Part shown: piece after piece, positions 24,060 to 37,200 of the stretch
Position numbering within the stretch: position 1 is the stretch's first letter
Layout: every line of letters begins with the position of its first letter
NCBI GenBank assembly: GCA_023053545.1
Contig: JAKZAN010000006.1
Location: 7,259,001-7,323,000, forward strand
From: Lepidurus packardi
Lineage: Eukaryota > Arthropoda > Branchiopoda > Notostraca > Triopsidae
Length of the DNA stretch: 64,000 bases
Direction: 5' to 3'
Notes under the pieces: model-generated
The model's input: only the letters and a program-made list of their open reading frames with translations
Told to the model about the DNA's origin: nothing
Database searches by the model: none
Program-made: the position numbers and the translations under genes

Positions 24060-25347
24060 TCACTGCGTAACATCTAGATCGAAGCTTCGTTTGTAAATCA
24101 TGTTGGTGGGATTATCGAGGGACAGTTTGAGGCGTTTACATTTGGCCCGACGATTCTTGAACCAAAATTGCACGTTCTTGGGCTCCAACTTGGGGAATTT
24201 CTGACGGTAAGGTTGACGATTGAGTTCGTCGGTGTAACGCAAAACCAGCGAATGCGAAGGGTGCGTATTGACAGCGAACCATTGCTCCAGCAAAGGCACT
24301 TCCGTTACGGGATCAATGAAAGTCCGATTGCGTTTACGGCGTTCGTCAGCTAAGCTGCTCAGCGAGTGCAGTCGCTGATGATGAGCTGACGACGATTGTT
24401 GTTGCAAGTTACTCAGGTTGGGCAAATAAGGCGACATGTACACCAAACTCTGACTCAGGATGGATTGGTGGTGATTCATCATGGCAGCCGCGGCCGCAGG
24501 CCGTGGCCGCGTTACTCGACATGGCTGTAGCAGTCGAGGGAAACGTTGCAGCATTACTGTAACGTTGCTGCAACTCGTGGAGGCGTAAGTGCTCCGGACT
24601 TATCAATTCCGCGTGAGGATTGGAACCCAAGCTTGACTTGAGGGTAAATAACGAGGATGACGTTGGAGGTTGCTGCTGTTGGGAGAAAGAAGGCGGGGAC
24701 AGTAATTCGGTGCTGGTACTGCCGCAAGTACCCGGTTCTCGTTTGACGATGCTCAGGTTCTCGGCACAATTCGAAGTTCGGGACTCGGGTCGCTTATCTT
24801 CATCATCGGAATAGTCCACGTCGCTGTCACTGTGGCTGTAATGAGCTTCACCGTTCAAACTCGCGTAATGCTCGTCCTCCAAACTCTCGGCCAGGTTCGC
24901 GCCCAGCAAAGCCTCTTTTCCCGGCGTGTCAGACACATCAAGCGCATCGTCTTTGATTTCACATTTGACTTGATGGGTTTCAATACCGTCTTGGTCCATG
25001 GCGTCTGAAATGCGACGCTCGCCGTCGCGCCCAATTTCGTGGCAACGTTCGCGATCAGAACGTGGACTCCCCGAGCTGGATGACGAGGAATCGGCATCGA
25101 GAGGCTCCATGGAAGTGCTCCGGTCTTTCGGGTTTTCATTGTTGTCGTCGTAGTGGCCGTGGCTGTAGTCTAGGCTGTCGTGCAGGGGACTTTTCCAAGA
25201 TTCCAGACCCGCGGGGCCGGTGCGCATCTCAGCCCGCTTAAAGGCAGCCCGGGCGTTTTTGAACCAGTACACAATATTAGCCACATCGAGTGGTTTGCGA
25301 CCTCTCCGAGATTCCAGAGTGTTGAGTTCCTTCACATACTGTTGTAT
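24060..25347 (-). CDS. dve: Last exon of dve-like homeobox gene, left copy, with a 1-base frameshift
   Basis: It corresponds to 46541-47827 but carries one extra G at 24499 or 24500 inside the GC-rich codons of a poly-alanine tract. Read from the 5' side, the frame holds from the homeodomain-1 end (RRGRKPLDVANIVYWFKNAR) to the alanine tract and then shifts. The second homeodomain (RRKRNRTFIDPVTEVPLLEQ) lies in another frame. The contig ends 4 bases into the upstream intron, so the remaining exons are absent from this copy. The break is most likely a consensus error near the contig end or a heterozygous indel, not a pseudogene. Confidence 0.9.
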
Positions 25348-25351
25348 CTAC

Positions 25352-25451
25352 NNNNNNNNNNNNNNNNNNNNNNNNNNNNNNNNNNNNNNNNNNNNNNNNN
25401 NNNNNNNNNNNNNNNNNNNNNNNNNNNNNNNNNNNNNNNNNNNNNNNNNNN
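25352..25451. other. Assembly gap of 100 Ns
   Basis: Exactly 100 consecutive Ns, the conventional placeholder for a scaffold gap of unknown size. The sequence ending at 25351 continues, in real terms, at 47832, and the sequence starting at 25452 is preceded, in real terms, by 2970. The gap is therefore probably a negative-length (overlapping) join. Confidence 0.98.
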
Positions 25452-26525
25452 ACTTAAACAAAAAATCAAAGAAGGAAGAAAGCCTTTCTCACCGTCGAAA
25501 ACGAAGCGATTGACAGGTTTCGTACCGTCAGGTGTTATATAATGACCGCAACTCAATAGATTTACAATGGTGGTAGAAAAAAGTTTATCGTTTTCGCGCT
25601 CATAACCTCTTTGGATAAGATCACTGTACAATAGAATATCAAAGTTAAACGGAAACCGATATTTCCTCCCTTTGCCAATGTGCAAGTTTTAGCTCAACGG
25701 TGTGTACGTACATACGTACCCATGAATGGGTTACAAAAGGTTAGTGCGTTTATGAGTAGTCGTTCATACATTTATATACTTCACGACATCCCCTTGGTAA
25801 AGCAAGTCTGTGGACGCCAAAGCGGAAGACTTAGCCTTCTTTCTTAATAAAATTTCATCGTAACAGAGAAATCTTGCGTTTTATTTGTGTGTAATACTGA
25901 TAGTAGAAAGTAAATTTCCGTGTTTACGTACCGTTTTGAAGACTTCATTCCACTAAGGCATAGCTATCACTCTTTTTGCATTTTGCATGGTCAAATAACT
26001 CTCCGTCTACATTTCACAAGTTTATGATTTATTCCGTCGTCCCGTTTATGGGCGCGAAAGCAAGCCTAGTAAAGCCCTGTTTGAAGATTCGCCGCAGCAA
26101 CACAGTGCAAATAGATGTTGGCGCCACTCTACGGAATGATGCTTGATGAAAGCTATCCAATAAAAACTAAACTGGATTAATTAAATTCCAATAGTCCTAA
26201 TACTCTTGTTAACGTTGACTAATTTGATACGAGAAATCATATTTTAAGAAAGTTGAATAAATATTCCCAGTTCCGAAAACTGGCTCTTTGCCCGTCAACC
26301 GCCTCCTTTCGGAGAACTGACAGAGCACACCCTCTTTCCTGTTGTTTTTAGAGCGGCGTGGACTGAAACTGAAACAACAATTCACTCTGCAACCGAAAAC
26401 AAGAAGAATAACAAATATCATCTTCGTACTCTAAACCGAACTTAAAAGTTAGATACAAGATATTAAGTTTGACCACTATCTTGGGTAATATTGTATACCG
26501 TATTGCATTAAACATTTTATTTTCT

Positions 26526-28089
26526 ATGTTGAAAGGAACGAGCAACTGTCAACAAAAGATGCCAAATTCTACAGCAAGCCAAGATTCTGATTCTGCCAAT
26601 GTAACAACTAAAATCGAAGAGGAGGAAAAGGAACATTTTCAACGTATTATCAATGCTTTCAAGCACTACAAGTAATTTAGCATCAGTGATTGTTCTTTTA
26701 AACATTAAAGTTGCCGGTAATTGATATTGTTGTTTCTTTTTTATAATTAATTATATATATAGGCATCATTCCCTCCAAAAGTTAGCCAAGTCTGATCGCT
26801 ACTTAAAGAGCCTACCTACTCAGCACCAAAAGCTGCTTTCTGGTTACCAAGACCATTTGTCGACCTTGCGAGTTTGTGTTGAGCACAATTATGAAATCAT
26901 CAACCTAATGGTTCATGATGTGGCTTCTCTATTTGAGAATGTTAAACACAACCCTGATGAAGTACAGTAATCTATAATGATTTTTCTTTTTAAAAGAAAA
27001 TATAGTAAGTTCAGATTTTTATTTAGAAGAAGCTCTCTGTACAGCCTACTGGTGGCGATATGGAAAAAGTTCAGTCAACCTTAAAGCAAATAGTCAGAGA
27101 TTGGAGCTCGGAAGGTGCTAATGAAAGAGAAGCATGCTACCAGCCCATCCTTGATGAAATTGCCAATTATTTTCCTGAGAATGAGAATGATCTTGCTGAT
27201 ATTCAGATTCTCGTACCTGGAGCTGGACTGGGAAGATTGGCGTATGAAATCGCAAGACGTGGGTATAGTTGCCAAGGAAATGAGTTCAGTCTCTTCATGT
27301 TATTTGCTTCAAATTTTCTACTCAACAGGTAAACTGTTTTTCTTTACCCCTAAAATAGTGAATTTTTATTAACTCCTTTCTCTATACGTTACTTCGTGCA
27401 GGGTTCAAGGGGTTGACACGTACCGCGTTTATCCATGGGTCCATCAAGCGGTGAATAATATGGAAACGACGGATCAAAGTAGGCACTGTTCATTCCCAGA
27501 TATCGACCCTTCTTCTGGCTTACCAAAGCACGCTCAGTTTTCTATGGCTGCCGGAGACTTTCTTGAGGTAATTTCAAATTCGTTTTCAATAAATCGTTTT
27601 TATTAGATTAAACATATTCTATAGGTATACACGGAAACCGATTGCTGGGACTGTGTTGCGACGTGCTTTTTTATTGATTGTGCCAACAATATTGTGGCAT
27701 TTATTGAAACCATTTACAATATTCTTAAGCCAGGTACAGAAGCTGCCTATTATACTTACGGAATAATTTAAGGAAAATTTGTACAGGTGGAGTTTGGATC
27801 AACTTGGGTCCATTGTTGTACCATTTTGCGGATATACCGGGCGAAAACTCGATTGAGCCAGCCTATGATGTCGTAAAACGTATTATACAAGGTGTGGGTT
27901 TCCTCATAGAGGTAAATTTTCCCTCTTGATTGAAGCATTTTTTATTAATATATCTTTGTATAGAAGGAGAAAACCGGCGTTCACACGATGTATGCCCAAA
28001 ATCCTCGCTGCATGCTAAAGTATAGCTATGACTCTGTGTTTTTTGTGTGCAAAAAACCTGATACCATTGTTAAGCAGATTGCGTGGTAG
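26526..28089 (+). CDS. CARNMT1: Carnosine N-methyltransferase (N2227-like family), right-contig copy
   Basis: Exons 26526-26671, 26763-26961, 27027-27328, 27402-27567, 27625-27733, 27787-27911 and 27964-28089 encode 390 aa. It is identical to the left-contig copy. The protein is a class I SAM-dependent methyltransferase of the N2227 family, with the glycine-rich SAM motif VPGAGLGRL encoded in exon 3 and the substrate-side [11 protein letters not shown]-like segment (here [11 protein letters not shown]) in exon 6. Introns are about 53-91 bp. The alternative start is at 26559. The gene is followed on the same strand, after about 3.2 kb, by the CP2 transcription factor gene. No canonical AATAAA was seen close to the stop codon. 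Because it sits in the overlap, count this gene once. Confidence 0.93.
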
Positions 28090-31000
28090 TTTTGAGTCAT
28101 TAACTATATTTTCTCGTATTTGCACTTTATACTTGTACAAAAGTACATGACGTGAACTTCTTTTTTACCCCGTTTTCGTTGTGCCTTCTTACAACCCAAT
28201 GGCATTTCTTGGCTATAAACAGCGTTCTTTCATTATTGCTGAGGTACGTTCCGCAGGGTTGTAGACGTCACATCAAGATTGTGAGTAAAGTTTGCAAATA
28301 GGGTTCGGGAAATTTAGCCCCAAAGGCTATATAGTGTAAACATAACCGATAGGTGGCAGCTTGGGCTAGAAGGGATGACATTGAAGCCAAGAGCAAGACG
28401 TTTGTTGTGTGAAAATAAGTAGAAGTGGTGCAAATCCTGTAAAGGTTGATTTGCGTATCACTGTGAACCAGTAACAGATCATGGTAAGTCTTTTTTATTT
28501 TTTTTAATTTATGTGCAAATATAGTAAGCTTAGTTCTGAGTTGTGGTTAAGCTAGCAATTTGGCTAGCTTTACACTTAACATAATTAATCAGCATGAAAG
28601 AAAATTGCAGAAACGAAAACTTGCCTTATTATTTATGGCGTCATAAAACATTGACTGCAGCTTGGTGGGTCTAGCACATACACATACATTTTTAATGAGC
28701 TGCTATGCGAAGTACTAAATGGGCCTCTACTTCCCTCGCCATGTTTTGTGTAAGTTGCTCTTTTCCCTTCCTATCTGTCTTCAGGGCAAGACCTTAGCAA
28801 CAGTGCTAACTTATAAGATGCATGGACCATTTTCGTGAAGATGCATGAAGGATTTCAAACTCAGCAGCAGGCTAAAACAATATTTTTATTTATTTAGAAG
28901 AATATTACAGAATAAATGTATGTGGAAGATAGCTATCAAGCTTTGATATTATTATTTTATGTAGTAAGTGGTATCCAAATTATTTTTTTTTCTGTAAGTG
29001 TGTAATTAAAGCTATTGTTAGCACGTTTACGTGTTTAGAATCGTGTAGTTTTAAAAAAAAAAAAAGAATTACTTGCGTTGCATGTCAATTATGAGGTTGT
29101 GTTGTCTTGTAAGAAACGGTGAAACAAAGCTTATATAATAACCTCTGTTGGTTTCTTTAACTTGATTGTGACAGTCAAGTTACAATTTTCTAGTGCGGCT
29201 TTTCACATATGTAAAGCGTTTGTATTAAAAGTAAAATTGCGGGCTAGGTCGTGCAGTTTCTTTTAAAAATCCAGGTATCGCAGGTACCGACGTTTAGGGG
29301 CCTCAAAGGCCTCGGGTTCTTTTCTTTTGGCTATCGTACCAGTCTTGAGCTGGTTCCCGGTACCTTCTATTTTACCTTCTAGTAGCTTGCATCTTGGGAA
29401 ATCCCTGGATGAAAATAATGTTTCAAAACTTGGGGAGTCCAGACAAAGCATACAACTCTCCACAACTCTAGAAAAGCCACGGAACAAGGACAGCCGTTGT
29501 CTGACCTCTTTGGGCCAAATTCGACATCGTTGTTAATTCTTTGTCAGGCACTGTCACAGTGCCGGTAGGCTAATACCCCAGACTTAATAATCTAATGAGG
29601 TCCCTTTTATGCGACACCTTGCGGTATTTCATTAACATGCTACACTGTTGCCTGTATTAACTGAAGCTACAGTTCCTTAGTCTAGAGTGATTCGCAATGA
29701 AAGATGCAATAATATATTTGATATCCCTGCAAAGGCCTATGCTACTTTTAAATATAAAAAACATTCTTATTATTAATACTACTACTACTTGTATTATGAG
29801 TGAGTAGTTATTATTATTAATAGTTATATTATTAGTTATTTTCTATGTTGCTATGCAGCATAGAAAAGCATGGCTAAAGACTGTTGAGGTTTGTCCCACT
29901 TGTAGTATTTGTGAAAGGTGAAAGTCACCGTCATATTAAAATAGTGAGCGGGTAAAAGCAGCAAGACGATGCCGCAAGTGAACGATACGCTATGAGCAAA
30001 CCTGACACAACTAGGGCATACATAAGAACAATTTCGGGAATTATCTTCTTTTGCTCAACGACGTAATTCTTTAATAAAGAGGGAAGCAAACCAAACTGAC
30101 TTAGCCACAGATAACTTTGGACACAGCATATGACTTGGGACGGGTTGTACTTTAATACTTCACTTTTCTGCCTTGTTTATTCCTGTTTCTCGTATCACTA
30201 ATGTTGCTGCTCTTGTTTTGTATTCCAGGACGCCTGCACACGTGTTCTTTGGTTGAAAACGCCGCGTGACTGTCCAGTCTCCGCTTAGGCTGCGCACCGA
30301 GTAGATGCCAAAGCACGTGGGAAAGACCTGACTTCTCCGTCTTCTGCTTTTTAGTTTACCGGAAAAAAGTCTTTCTTGCAGTCAGGCTAATACTGACCCT
30401 GAACCTTTGCATTGCGAAATAACATTGATGACACGTGCGCCTAGGAAGCAAAAGTACGTCTGTACAACCCTGAAGCTCAGATCCTCTTGCAAAGTATTTC
30501 GACACTTCTGAACCCTTTAAAAGCATTGTCCAGTACGTGGGTTCTGTCAGAAGCAACTCGACGACTTGGGTGAACTAGTGATCGGTGTTTTTTTTTTAAA
30601 GTGCAAAGAATTGGGGACATCGTAAGCTGTCGTGTTTGATCGTGATGTGGGGTACTTCATCAGGTCAAGCAGGGTCGTTGCTCGGCCTGGATGCTGGAGC
30701 CGACGTGGAAGACACGCCGGATGCAAAGGAGTTGGAGCCGGTGACCTTAGGTCACAGGCTTGCGAGACGGTATCGAGGTAGCCACCAGGTCAATGACCGT
30801 AGCTTCTGTCTAAGCCAGAAGAACCTTGGCCGTGGACACGCCTACGAGCTCTGATCCAGTGTTGCGGACTGACGCACCGCTTCGGGGCTAAACCGCGTAT
30901 TCTCATGTGTCGTGTTCTTTTAAACTGAAAAAAAATTGCGTGATTCTTTAGAAGACGTGACCTTTAAACACATTGAAACACGACAAGGTCGTGTAGCAGT

Positions 31001-31252
31001 TGCGTTTAAAAAAAAAAATCTGCGTATGTTCGCCGTGCCATTTTTTGTCTTTTAAAACCTCATTTGGAATTCAATTCATGCAACCTTACATGCCATATGT
31101 AAAGTAGAATCAATATCCCAGATTGATTCTCGCGAACTCATGTGCTAAATTGCATAGAACCGTACTGGGTCCCCTAATTGCCATCCATCAACCTGTTGGA
31201 ATTGCTAGGGTTTTCACTTCAAATTTCTGATTTGTACCAAAACAACGAGAAC

Positions 31253-34200
31253 ATGCAAGGCGCATATGCCAAAGGGAAGCAAAGCTCAACAATGCCTCGC
31301 CGGACGTCGTCATCGTCGTCTTTGGCTCGCGGACCTCGGCCAGCCAAAGCTCCCAATGTTGTTGCTCCCGCCTCACCCAGCCCTGATTCATCGAGTGATA
31401 ATGCTTCCGATAATTCCGATCTATTCCCATGGCCCACAACTATTGATAGCGCAACGGTGGGCTTACTGACTGGGCGGAACCCTGTTTCGTCTTCATCGGC
31501 GACCACTTCGACCTCGACAGCCAGAATGTTGGCCTCTTCTTCCAGCGCCTCTAGCTTGGCATCTCTGACCGCATCTCGTAAACGTAAACTTTTGGAACAG
31601 TTCTTACTCCCTGACGGCGACGTAACAGGTAACATTGACAATTACAAAAATAACAATAAATAAAAAAATTTGAAAAACTTGGTTTTGTTATTTTCATTTA
31701 CTTACAACTGGATATATCTATTTGAAAAAAAAAAATTAACGTGGATCTGAATGGCTGTTCCAGACCTACGCAGTGTCGCGTTGACGACTCGCCCCATGCA
31801 ACCGCCCCCTCCACTGGTTGTCAGCCCCTCTTCACGGGAAAATGTTCAACCTATAACCACTTACGCCACATTCCCTGTTGAACCCGTTTTTAGTTCTCAA
31901 TACCAAATGCCTTTGACATCGAACTCAGGTCTGGGAGCCAGCAACTCGGCCAATGGAAGTACGGAATCGCTGGCTAGTACCGTGGATTCCATCTCGGTAC
32001 ATGATCCGCTGCGTGTTGATGAAGTGGAGCTCAGCACGGACCATATTCATCTTAACAGACATCCCGGAGACGGCGGCAAAGACACGCATAATCAGAGTAA
32101 GGATTTTGTTTTCTTTATTGGGGTTATAAAAACATAAGGAAATACGCAACTTGGGTCCCCAGGTGCTAAGACGAAAGTTGAAGTACCTAAAGCGTGTCTG
32201 TCAATGATAAAAACGATATTACAATGCCGATTATCAACTTATCAGGGATTAGAAGATACATGTAGTTTGACTTGCTTAGATTGTGACGTTTTGATTTATA
32301 CGTTTGGCCCTTTTATTGGCGCCAGTTCCGCGTACAGGTACAACGTAGGTATAGATTCTGTAGAACGTAGAAAGCTATGTTTTGTTCTTTTTTTATTTGA
32401 TTTTTTTTTTCCGCGTGAAAGGAACGTCCTTGATGTCACTGTACTTTTTGTCACTGTACGAAGGGAATTACTTTGACGTCAGAACAAGGAAAAAGGTGTA
32501 AAATCATGCGACTGCTGTTGGTTGGGGGATAGAAAGTAATTTTGGACTCTTTTCTTTTTTTTTTTTTGGCTCGTTTAACTTTAACGTAAGCGAATGAGGT
32601 ACGTTTGCAGGGACTTTGCCCCCGGGTCCATGCTCCCTTTTTCCCTGCGTAAAGAACGAGGGGAATAATAATTAAAGAAAAAAAAAAACAACGAAGTGCT
32701 GTTGCTGGGCAAAAAGAATTGCGAGTTTGGCTAGCATGCGAAATGGCAAAATGAGTCAGAAGTTCCAAGAATTTGTGCTTAGAGTTGTATGTAAATGATT
32801 GGAATGGAAATTATAGCCTCACGTAGCTAATTGGTAGCTGTGTTGCGAAAGAGGCGTTTCATTTCTTATTTTATTCCGAATTTTTGGGTTGTAAATAACT
32901 TAAGCTAGATTATTAAAACGAAACACAAGGCAAAGGAAGTCATTGTTATGAACTGTCACGCAGGCGCGACATGTTAATTATACACAAAACAAAAGTTGAA
33001 ATTTGGGGAAGGACTGCATTACGATATTATGTTCGCATTTACAAAGTTAAACGTTATTTTTCCTTTGGAAGATGATGTAAGGGTAGCACATTTGATCTTT
33101 CCAGGTGCAAGCATGAATTCCGTTCACCGTGTAAATGCTTGGCCTATGGGAGATTCCGAAGATATTGATGACAACCTCGCTGCAGATTTCGACGGCAGCT
33201 TATCGGGATTGGGCGTGGATTTGAGCGTTGCTTCCTATAACATGAGGTGACTGACTACTTTTTCTTGTTTTTTCCCCCCGTTGTGAAAGCTATTACATAA
33301 GCAACACGTTCTCTGGATTTAGTGACACACGCATCTAATATATCCCGCTGTCAAAAATGACACTAGTGTGTCAGTTTCGAACAATGATTTTTTTTTCAGC
33401 TAATGAAGTGAAAGAAAGTACAAGTGTTAATTTAGGTTAACCTAACCTAAGCTAAAATATTCTAATGCACTTCTAATCCAACTACCAATTTTCAACTTGA
33501 TTGACACCTGTTTGTCATTCTTTTTCGAGAGAATATTTTGCAACAATAGGACACACAAGTGTCACTTTTGAGCTCCGTGTTTCCAAACCGGAGAACCTGT
33601 TGTAAGTAAGCGTGCGTAACCTGGCACCCTCTGTTGCCCATCAGTCGAGTTAGGGGGTAGATCCCCAAAAGACGCTCGATTTCTCATTGTGTTCAACTGA
33701 TCTGTGTTTAAGACAAGTAGTATGTGGAGAGGTTAACATGGGGAACTGCGACTAACTTCGTGGACGCTGTTTAGCAAATTCTATGAGGAATCACATAATT
33801 AGGCATTGTCAACGTTTAGCACGGGCGTGCTCGGATGCATTGGTTTCGTGTTAGTTTGTTTCACCTCTTTCAGCCAGTGGTTTTTGAGCGCTTGCGTGTT
33901 CACGTTTCTTGATACGAAATTCTCGGATTTTTGTCCAGATTTGAGGGAGACGACCTTATTAGTTGTACTTTTTAAATTGGCGTACCTTAACTTTCCTTTT
34001 TAGCAGATCACAAACACACAGAAGGGTACTTAGCTAGGTGGAAGAGGTGGGTACTTGCGATGGTATACGCTGATTGTAGAAAAACCCTTCCAGAGGGATT
34101 TTTGGCTTCTTTCGCTGCCTCCCTTTAATGAGATACCGTTTTTTAATGGTTTGGTCTGAGAAATTGTTAGGTTTCTTGTCATTCTTTAGGTCGGGAAGTA

Positions 34201-37200
34201 GACAGATATAAGCAAAAAGAGCTACATTGATTAGCATAATATGGCAGTGCTGTTCAGACATTCGGCGGCCCTCCTGTCAAGTAGGCATAACGAATTTCAG
34301 CAGCATCCCTAAGTTTAAAGTCACTTATTGAGCATATCCTAGGGGTTTCGAGTCTCGTGCTACCGAGGTTCTCTACCTTAGTTGGTGATTATTCCTTATT
34401 TAGAGGTAGGGAGCATCTTCTTTATCCAAGATCAACGGCAAGATAACGAAGTAATTAACATAAGCTTCCTCCGGATGTTGTGTATCATGGACATTAACTG
34501 CCAGCAGCAGGGGTCTCGTTAAGGTTTCTTGCGATTTCCACCTTAATGAGTCACTGAAGCTCTCCACACGGGAGAGGAATGAGCTATTGTGAAACTTTGT
34601 CACAGTGTCTTCCTTCAATATTAACGAAGTACTACAAACTGGTAGTCTTACATTGGCAATCCGATTGGAAGCTATGAGATGTTTGCTTCACAGTTATGAA
34701 ATGCTTAATAACAATTTTGATTCGGTTTCTCTTAGCAGTTGTCGGCTGTAATTAATGGGGAACATTCGTCGTTGTCATTTCTTGTGGGGGGTTTTAACCA
34801 TGGAATCTTTAGTGTTCGAGAAGCTTTCCGCTTAATTCTACATCTAAACCACCTTGCATTTTATAGCGAATCCGTCAACATTATTTTAACCACATATAAG
34901 AGAGAATATCCGGTTAACAAAGGTGTTGGACAGATGCGGTTAGATTCTGTTTCATGTTAAGCCAAACTGGAATTTGCTTGTTTTTACGTCAATAGTCTTG
35001 GACTCGCTCTTTAAGGGAGGATTAAACCAGATCAAGTACTGTACTTTCCAGATACCAGATACTGTAATTTAATGTTAACAAACTTCAATCGGAGAAAGGG
35101 ACCTGTCCTGACAAATTTCTAATTAATTTCCCTTTTAAGTACCGTAGTATTGTTGTAACTAGTTTGCGCAGCTATTTTTAATCTTTTTTTTCTGGAAAAA
35201 GCTTCGAGGGGCTCTCAATGGAGCGCTTTGAGATCAGAAAAGGGGGCGGAGCTAGGAAAGATCCAACGACATGGGGCTCTACAACCTTCGAGTCCAAGTG
35301 AAGAGTTGGAACACGTAGTCTTTGATCACAGAACCAAAGGTAGCTTCGGTATGTTCCCAGTCTGAACTTTGTCGGATACGTTGCTACAAGTGACCTGGTG
35401 AAAGCGTCCGCGTATTTATTTACTGTGGCAGCCATCACGTGATGTGGGGCTATCATTCGGAAAACAACCAAGAACGTTGGTTTCGGACTAAACCGTAGTT
35501 TCGCGGAATAAAACGCCAGTGAATTTCGCGGCCTTAAAAAAAATCCAACCGATTTTATCCTTGTACTGTTTTTTTTTCAAGGAAACTTCGGTTGAGAATT
35601 TTTTATACTTGTCTTTGCTTCGGCACCCCTTGCATTTAAGAAGAAAAGTTTGCATTTAAGAAGAAAAGTGAACCAACTATTTTAACTGTGATTAAAAGCC
35701 AGTTTGGTTTGTCTTAGAACAGAATCGTATTCCATAAGTATTACTTTTGCATTTGCGGGCTGATCTGCTTCAAAACTGAAGGTACACGCTCAAACACACA
35801 CACACAACATAGTACACAGTCACTTGTTATCGGCGAAAACAGCGATTCGGTCAGACCGGTTCACAGTTTAAACGCACGAAAAGGCCGTTTTGTGACTTTT
35901 CGTAGTATCTTTACTGTAAAAGGCCTGCCCGGAAAGCCTGTGGAGCTTTGAAAACAGTTTGTGACGTAAACAAAAAATACATTAAAAAGCTTAACCGATC
36001 TTGTTGTTGGAATTCTGTATCGCAGCTCATATCAACTCGGTCCAAAACGCCTGCCAAAGTGGCGCCTTACCCTTTACCACCGCGTGGCAGTAATGCCAAA
36101 GCTTACCAAGCCAACAATCCAGGAGTGATGCAGAGTTACGCCCCACCCAACTCTTCAGCTCATTACTTGCCTCCTAACATGCCTTCTCAGACCTACCCTT
36201 ACGCTGATTACCCTAATGCGAACCCGTACCCTTCCCCTGGCTATCCTACCTCAACATACGCGTACTCGGGCAACCCTCGGCACCCTTATCGCAATTCCAA
36301 TTACTTGTCCTCGACGGTAGCTCTGGATTGGAGCCGGAGAAAAGTGAGAAGTCCACCCTGGCAAACCGCTTCGCCATGGGAGATTGAGAAGTGAGTGTGC
36401 CTACATTTTGTCATAGGGATAGGGAGGGGTAAACGACTCGTGAATTGACTTTTCAACGAACCAAAGGATCTTACACGCAGGCAACTTGAGAGAATCATGT
36501 GCGTGGAAATTGAGGACGGTGGAAGCTAAGGTGTTCAGAGTGTGTCACTTAACCAAGTAATTGACATTCTGGCCCACGTTTGTGAGGCCCCTCGAAACTG
36601 CCCAAAGCTATACGAGTATGTTTTTGGTTGGTGCAACCAAGCGCGTCTTGGGAGTTTGGGACGTTGAGCTTGGTATACTTTTGCAGGGAGAAAGATATGA
36701 AGAGGAAAAATCACTTTATTAGGGGGCGTAAAGCACACCTACAAAGCAAGAGAACGTCATCAGAAGTGTAGATGCTTTGTTAGATTTTTAATCAAATCCG
36801 GATTTTTCAGGAATTATCAGCAAGAAGGGAAAAGGAAAAAGATCTCTCGTCGCTAATTAGTCATTCGTGAGATGGTCACTGTCGGCATATTGCTTTAATT
36901 TGCTTTAATTTTTTTTTTCAGTGAGGCTTTGTTGGCTCTTCCTTCATTGACGGTGTTTAAGCAAGAAGCGACGTCGCCCAACTGTGATAATGGGTAAATT
37001 TCCAAATTTTAGTATATTTTATACAAATCTTTTTCAATATTTTTTCAAATATATTTTAACTTCAATGTATGTTCACTTCTGGGGTGTTTGCCTTTGTAGT
37101 CGTGTGGGTGTGAATGCTTCAGGAGAGCCAAACATGGTACGAAACCAAAGCCATTCTTTCCATCAATTATTGCAGCAACAGGCGTCCGGCTCAAGCGTGA

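Larger units (their letters stand above)
2971..25351. repeat. Copy 1 of a 22.4 kb near-identical duplication (end of left contig)
   Basis: Every landmark here recurs 22,481 bases later: all CARNMT1 and gem exons, the pogo remnant, the hairpin and the 27-C run. The copy ends exactly where the 100-N gap begins, 4 bases into the intron upstream of the last dve exon. The only difference I found is an extra G near 24499-24500, after which the offset becomes 22,480. Such identity across introns and homopolymers indicates the same locus assembled twice rather than an old duplication. Confidence 0.97.

Noticed and set aside
24060-25347. A dve pseudogene
   Set aside because: One extra base in a GC-rich low-complexity tract at a contig end, with an otherwise identical intact copy, is better explained as an error or allele.
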